Shown here piece by piece: positions 35,193-36,308 of a stretch of DNA of 36,308 nucleotides. The notes under the pieces were generated by a model. It was not told the DNA's origin, searched no databases, and saw nothing but the letters and a program-made list of their open reading frames with translations. The stretch covers positions 1-36,308 of the forward strand of contig DAIDJQ010000090.1 in NCBI GenBank assembly GCA_027451305.1. Reading direction: 5' to 3'. The translations under genes and the position numbers were made by a program. Each line of letters starts with the position of its first letter. The stretch's first letter is position 1. Source of the stretch: Cellulomonas sp. GTDB taxonomy: Bacteria; Actinomycetota; Actinomycetes; Actinomycetales; Cellulomonadaceae.

Positions 35193-35219
35193 GTGCCGCC
35201 GATTAGAGTAATTATGTCA
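35193..35219 (+). repeat. Right boundary repeat of the accessory island (candidate attachment site)
   Basis: Arms GTGCCGCCGAT and ATTATGTCA, in the same orientation as the copy at 29385-29411 and without gaps. The spacer between them is TAGAGTA here and AAGGAGC at the left. Conserved arms around a variable centre are the form of a tyrosine-recombinase core site. Recombinase identity is unknown. Confidence 0.55.
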
Positions 35220-35233
35220 TCTACGGAGCGAGC

Positions 35234-35250
35234 GCCTCCGGGCCGGAGGC
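35234..35250. repeat. Short perfect inverted repeat beside the right boundary repeat
   Basis: GCCTCCGG and CCGGAGGC flank a single G, 15 bases right of the boundary repeat. The left boundary has a degenerate form (GCCTCC then GCCGG) at the same distance, offset by one base. It may be part of the same recombination site. The rest of 35138-35397 holds no convincing gene. Confidence 0.5.
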
Positions 35251-35397
35251 AGCGACTGGCTCCCCCTGGGCCATGTCGCACGTCCGTGCCGCGGCAGGTG
35301 AGCTGTCGGAACGCTCGTGACCGATCGCCGATGAGGTCGGTCGCGACGCAGTCGGGCGATCCGACCGGATCGATCGACGAGCGGCACGTCGCCCCGA

Positions 35398-35952
35398 TCA
35401 CCCAGCGAACGTCACGTCGCCCGTGCCGACCACTGCGGCGACGCGACCCGGGGCTCGCTGGAAGCTCCAGTACAGGTTGGTGTGCGCGATCACCAGCTGC
35501 AGTGGCGGCGCACCCCAGGCCGTCAGGTCCGCCGTGGTGTGCGCGTCGGAGACGAGGGTCACGTCATACCCTCGCGTGAACGCGCCGTGGATCGTCGACC
35601 GGACGCAGGCGTCGGTCTGCGCGGCGCACACGACGAGCGCCCCGGCTCCGACCTCCGCCAGGACGTCCTCCAGGCTCGTCCCCTCGAAGGAGTCCCCGAA
35701 GGTCTTGTGCACCACCGGCTCGGAGTCCGGCCGGGTCAGCTCCTGCACGTACTCCCAGGCCGTCGTGCCTCTCTCCAGACCTTCCCCGGCGTGCTGCACC
35801 CAGACCACCGGCGCACCCTGTGCGCGCGCCCGGTCCACGAGCGAGCCGATGTTGGCGACCACCTGCTCCCGGTCGTGAGCGCCGGACAGGACGCCGTTCT
35901 GGGCGTCGATCACCACGAGGGCGGTGCGGGGACGGTCGGACAACGTGGTCAT
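35398..35952 (-). CDS. Cysteine hydrolase, isochorismatase family
   Basis: A 184-residue cytoplasmic hydrolase with the family triad Asp16 (VVIDAQNGV), Lys83 (VVHKTFGDSF) and Cys116 (CAAQTDACVRST). The cis-peptide region VCAAQTDACV is typical. Relatives act on isochorismate, nicotinamide, N-carbamoyl compounds or ureidoacrylate; the substrate cannot be chosen from this sequence. ATG 35952 is preceded by GAGGAGG about six bases upstream. It is the first normal chromosomal gene to the right of the island and is 94 bases downstream of the GNAT gene on the same strand. Confidence 0.9.
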   Translation of the reverse strand: MTTLSDRPRTALVVIDAQNGVLSGAHDREQVVANIGSLVDRARAQGAPVVWVQHAGEGLERGTTAWEYVQELTRPDSEPVVHKTFGDSFEGTSLEDVLAEVGAGALVVCAAQTDACVRSTIHGAFTRGYDVTLVSDAHTTADLTAWGAPPLQLVIAHTNLYWSFQRAPGRVAAVVGTGDVTFAG

Positions 35953-36046
35953 GGTGGTCCTCCTCGGGTGGCCCTGCGGATGCCTCGACCACCGGACCGT
36001 AGCTCGCACCACCGATACGCCCACCGACGCCGGCGTGCGACCACGG

Positions 36047-36308
36047 TCAGTGCCGCAGCACCAGCTGGTACCGCTCCTCGACCAGTTCGGGGTCGCGCGG
36101 CAGCCGCTGCCGCTCGCCCGTCCGGGCGAAGCCGGCCCGCACGTACAGGTCCCCGGCCGGCGTGTTGCCGTCCAGCACCCACAACGACATGGTGCGGGCG
36201 TCATCGGCCACCGCGGCGGCCTTCACCGCGTCGAGCAGCGCCCACCCGATGCCTCGCCGGCGCGCCTCGGGCGCCACCCACAACGACACCACGTGCCGGT
36301 CGTCCTCG
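36047..36308 (-). CDS. GNAT-family N-acetyltransferase, 5' partial
   Basis: The frame is open to the right edge of the window, so the start is missing; 86 residues remain. The acetyl-CoA motif A reads SLWVAPEARRRGIGWALL, with the R-x-x-G-I-G phosphate-binding loop. It is followed by motif B (LWVLDGNTPAGDLYVRAGF) with the usual aromatic and Gly ending. GNAT proteins transfer acetyl groups to amines. The substrate is unknown. Confidence 0.85.
   Translation of the reverse strand, partial: EDDRHVVSLWVAPEARRRGIGWALLDAVKAAAVADDARTMSLWVLDGNTPAGDLYVRAGFARTGERQRLPRDPELVEERYQLVLRH

Larger units (their letters stand above)
29385..35219. mobile_element. Accessory genomic island with relic transfer genes and a secreted-peptide ABC operon
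   Basis: The island is defined by the two direct repeats at its ends, by conjugation-type genes (TraG/VirD4 C-terminus, DUF4913) at the left, and by an AT-richer six-gene operon at the right. Genes outside both ends are ordinary GC-rich chromosomal genes. No integrase, relaxase or replication gene is inside, so it is a passenger or a decayed element. Exact ends are inferred from the repeats. Confidence 0.55.

Noticed and set aside
35187..35579. An open frame over the right boundary repeat
   Set aside because: It overlaps the cysteine hydrolase gene on the other strand and lacks a ribosome binding site and family likeness. Its similarity to the left ORF start is covered by the boundary repeat finding.

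Overview
The DNA is very GC-rich, uses GTG starts freely, and carries gene sets typical of Actinobacteria: RbpA, paired WYL regulators (PafB/PafC), a split Lnt/Ppm1 pair, a HelY-type helicase and a DUF3866 protein. Gene order and composition point to the Micrococcales, probably Cellulomonadaceae or a close relative. The genus is inference; no rRNA or other typing marker is present.

Bases 1-10627 form a plus-strand housekeeping block: the end of priA, a HAD hydrolase, fmt, rsmB and rpe; then an FMN riboswitch controlling ribD-ribE-ribBA-ribH; then hisE, hisG and a small membrane PH-domain protein. Stop and start codons overlap at most junctions. Bases 10663-16281 hold a DUF3866 gene divergent from pafB-pafC, then a small membrane coiled-coil gene, tatA, tatC and a diacylglycerol-kinase-like gene. 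The block resembles the flank of actinobacterial proteasome loci, but no pafA, dop, prcA or prcB is present. A perfect 16-bp hairpin separates it from a DHA2 drug exporter (minus strand). The exporter is divergent from a TetR gene, and a concentric dyad operator lies between them. A HelY helicase, a YtcJ-type amidohydrolase, lnt, ppm1, convergent rbpA and a UvrA2/DrrC-like ABC protein complete the core. Several of these genes have a TANNNT -10 box only 6-8 bases before the start codon, so leaderless mRNAs are likely.

Bases 29385-35219 are an accessory island bounded by two imperfect 27-bp direct repeats (21/27 identical, conserved arms around a divergent centre). The left part is a relic of a conjugative element: the C-terminal half of a TraG/VirD4-like coupling protein fused in frame to a DUF4238-like N-terminus, followed by a DUF4913 gene. 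The right part is visibly AT-richer. It is a tightly coupled operon of six genes: a secreted cysteine-containing small protein, a lipoprotein, a membrane-fusion-type adaptor with a peptidoglycan-binding domain, an ABC ATPase, a MacB/FtsX-like permease and a 37-residue one-helix membrane protein. The layout resembles a bacteriocin or secreted-peptide export/immunity module, but the secreted protein matches no family I can name. This is the best candidate for an undescribed system. The window ends in a cysteine hydrolase and the end of a GNAT acetyltransferase, both on the minus strand.
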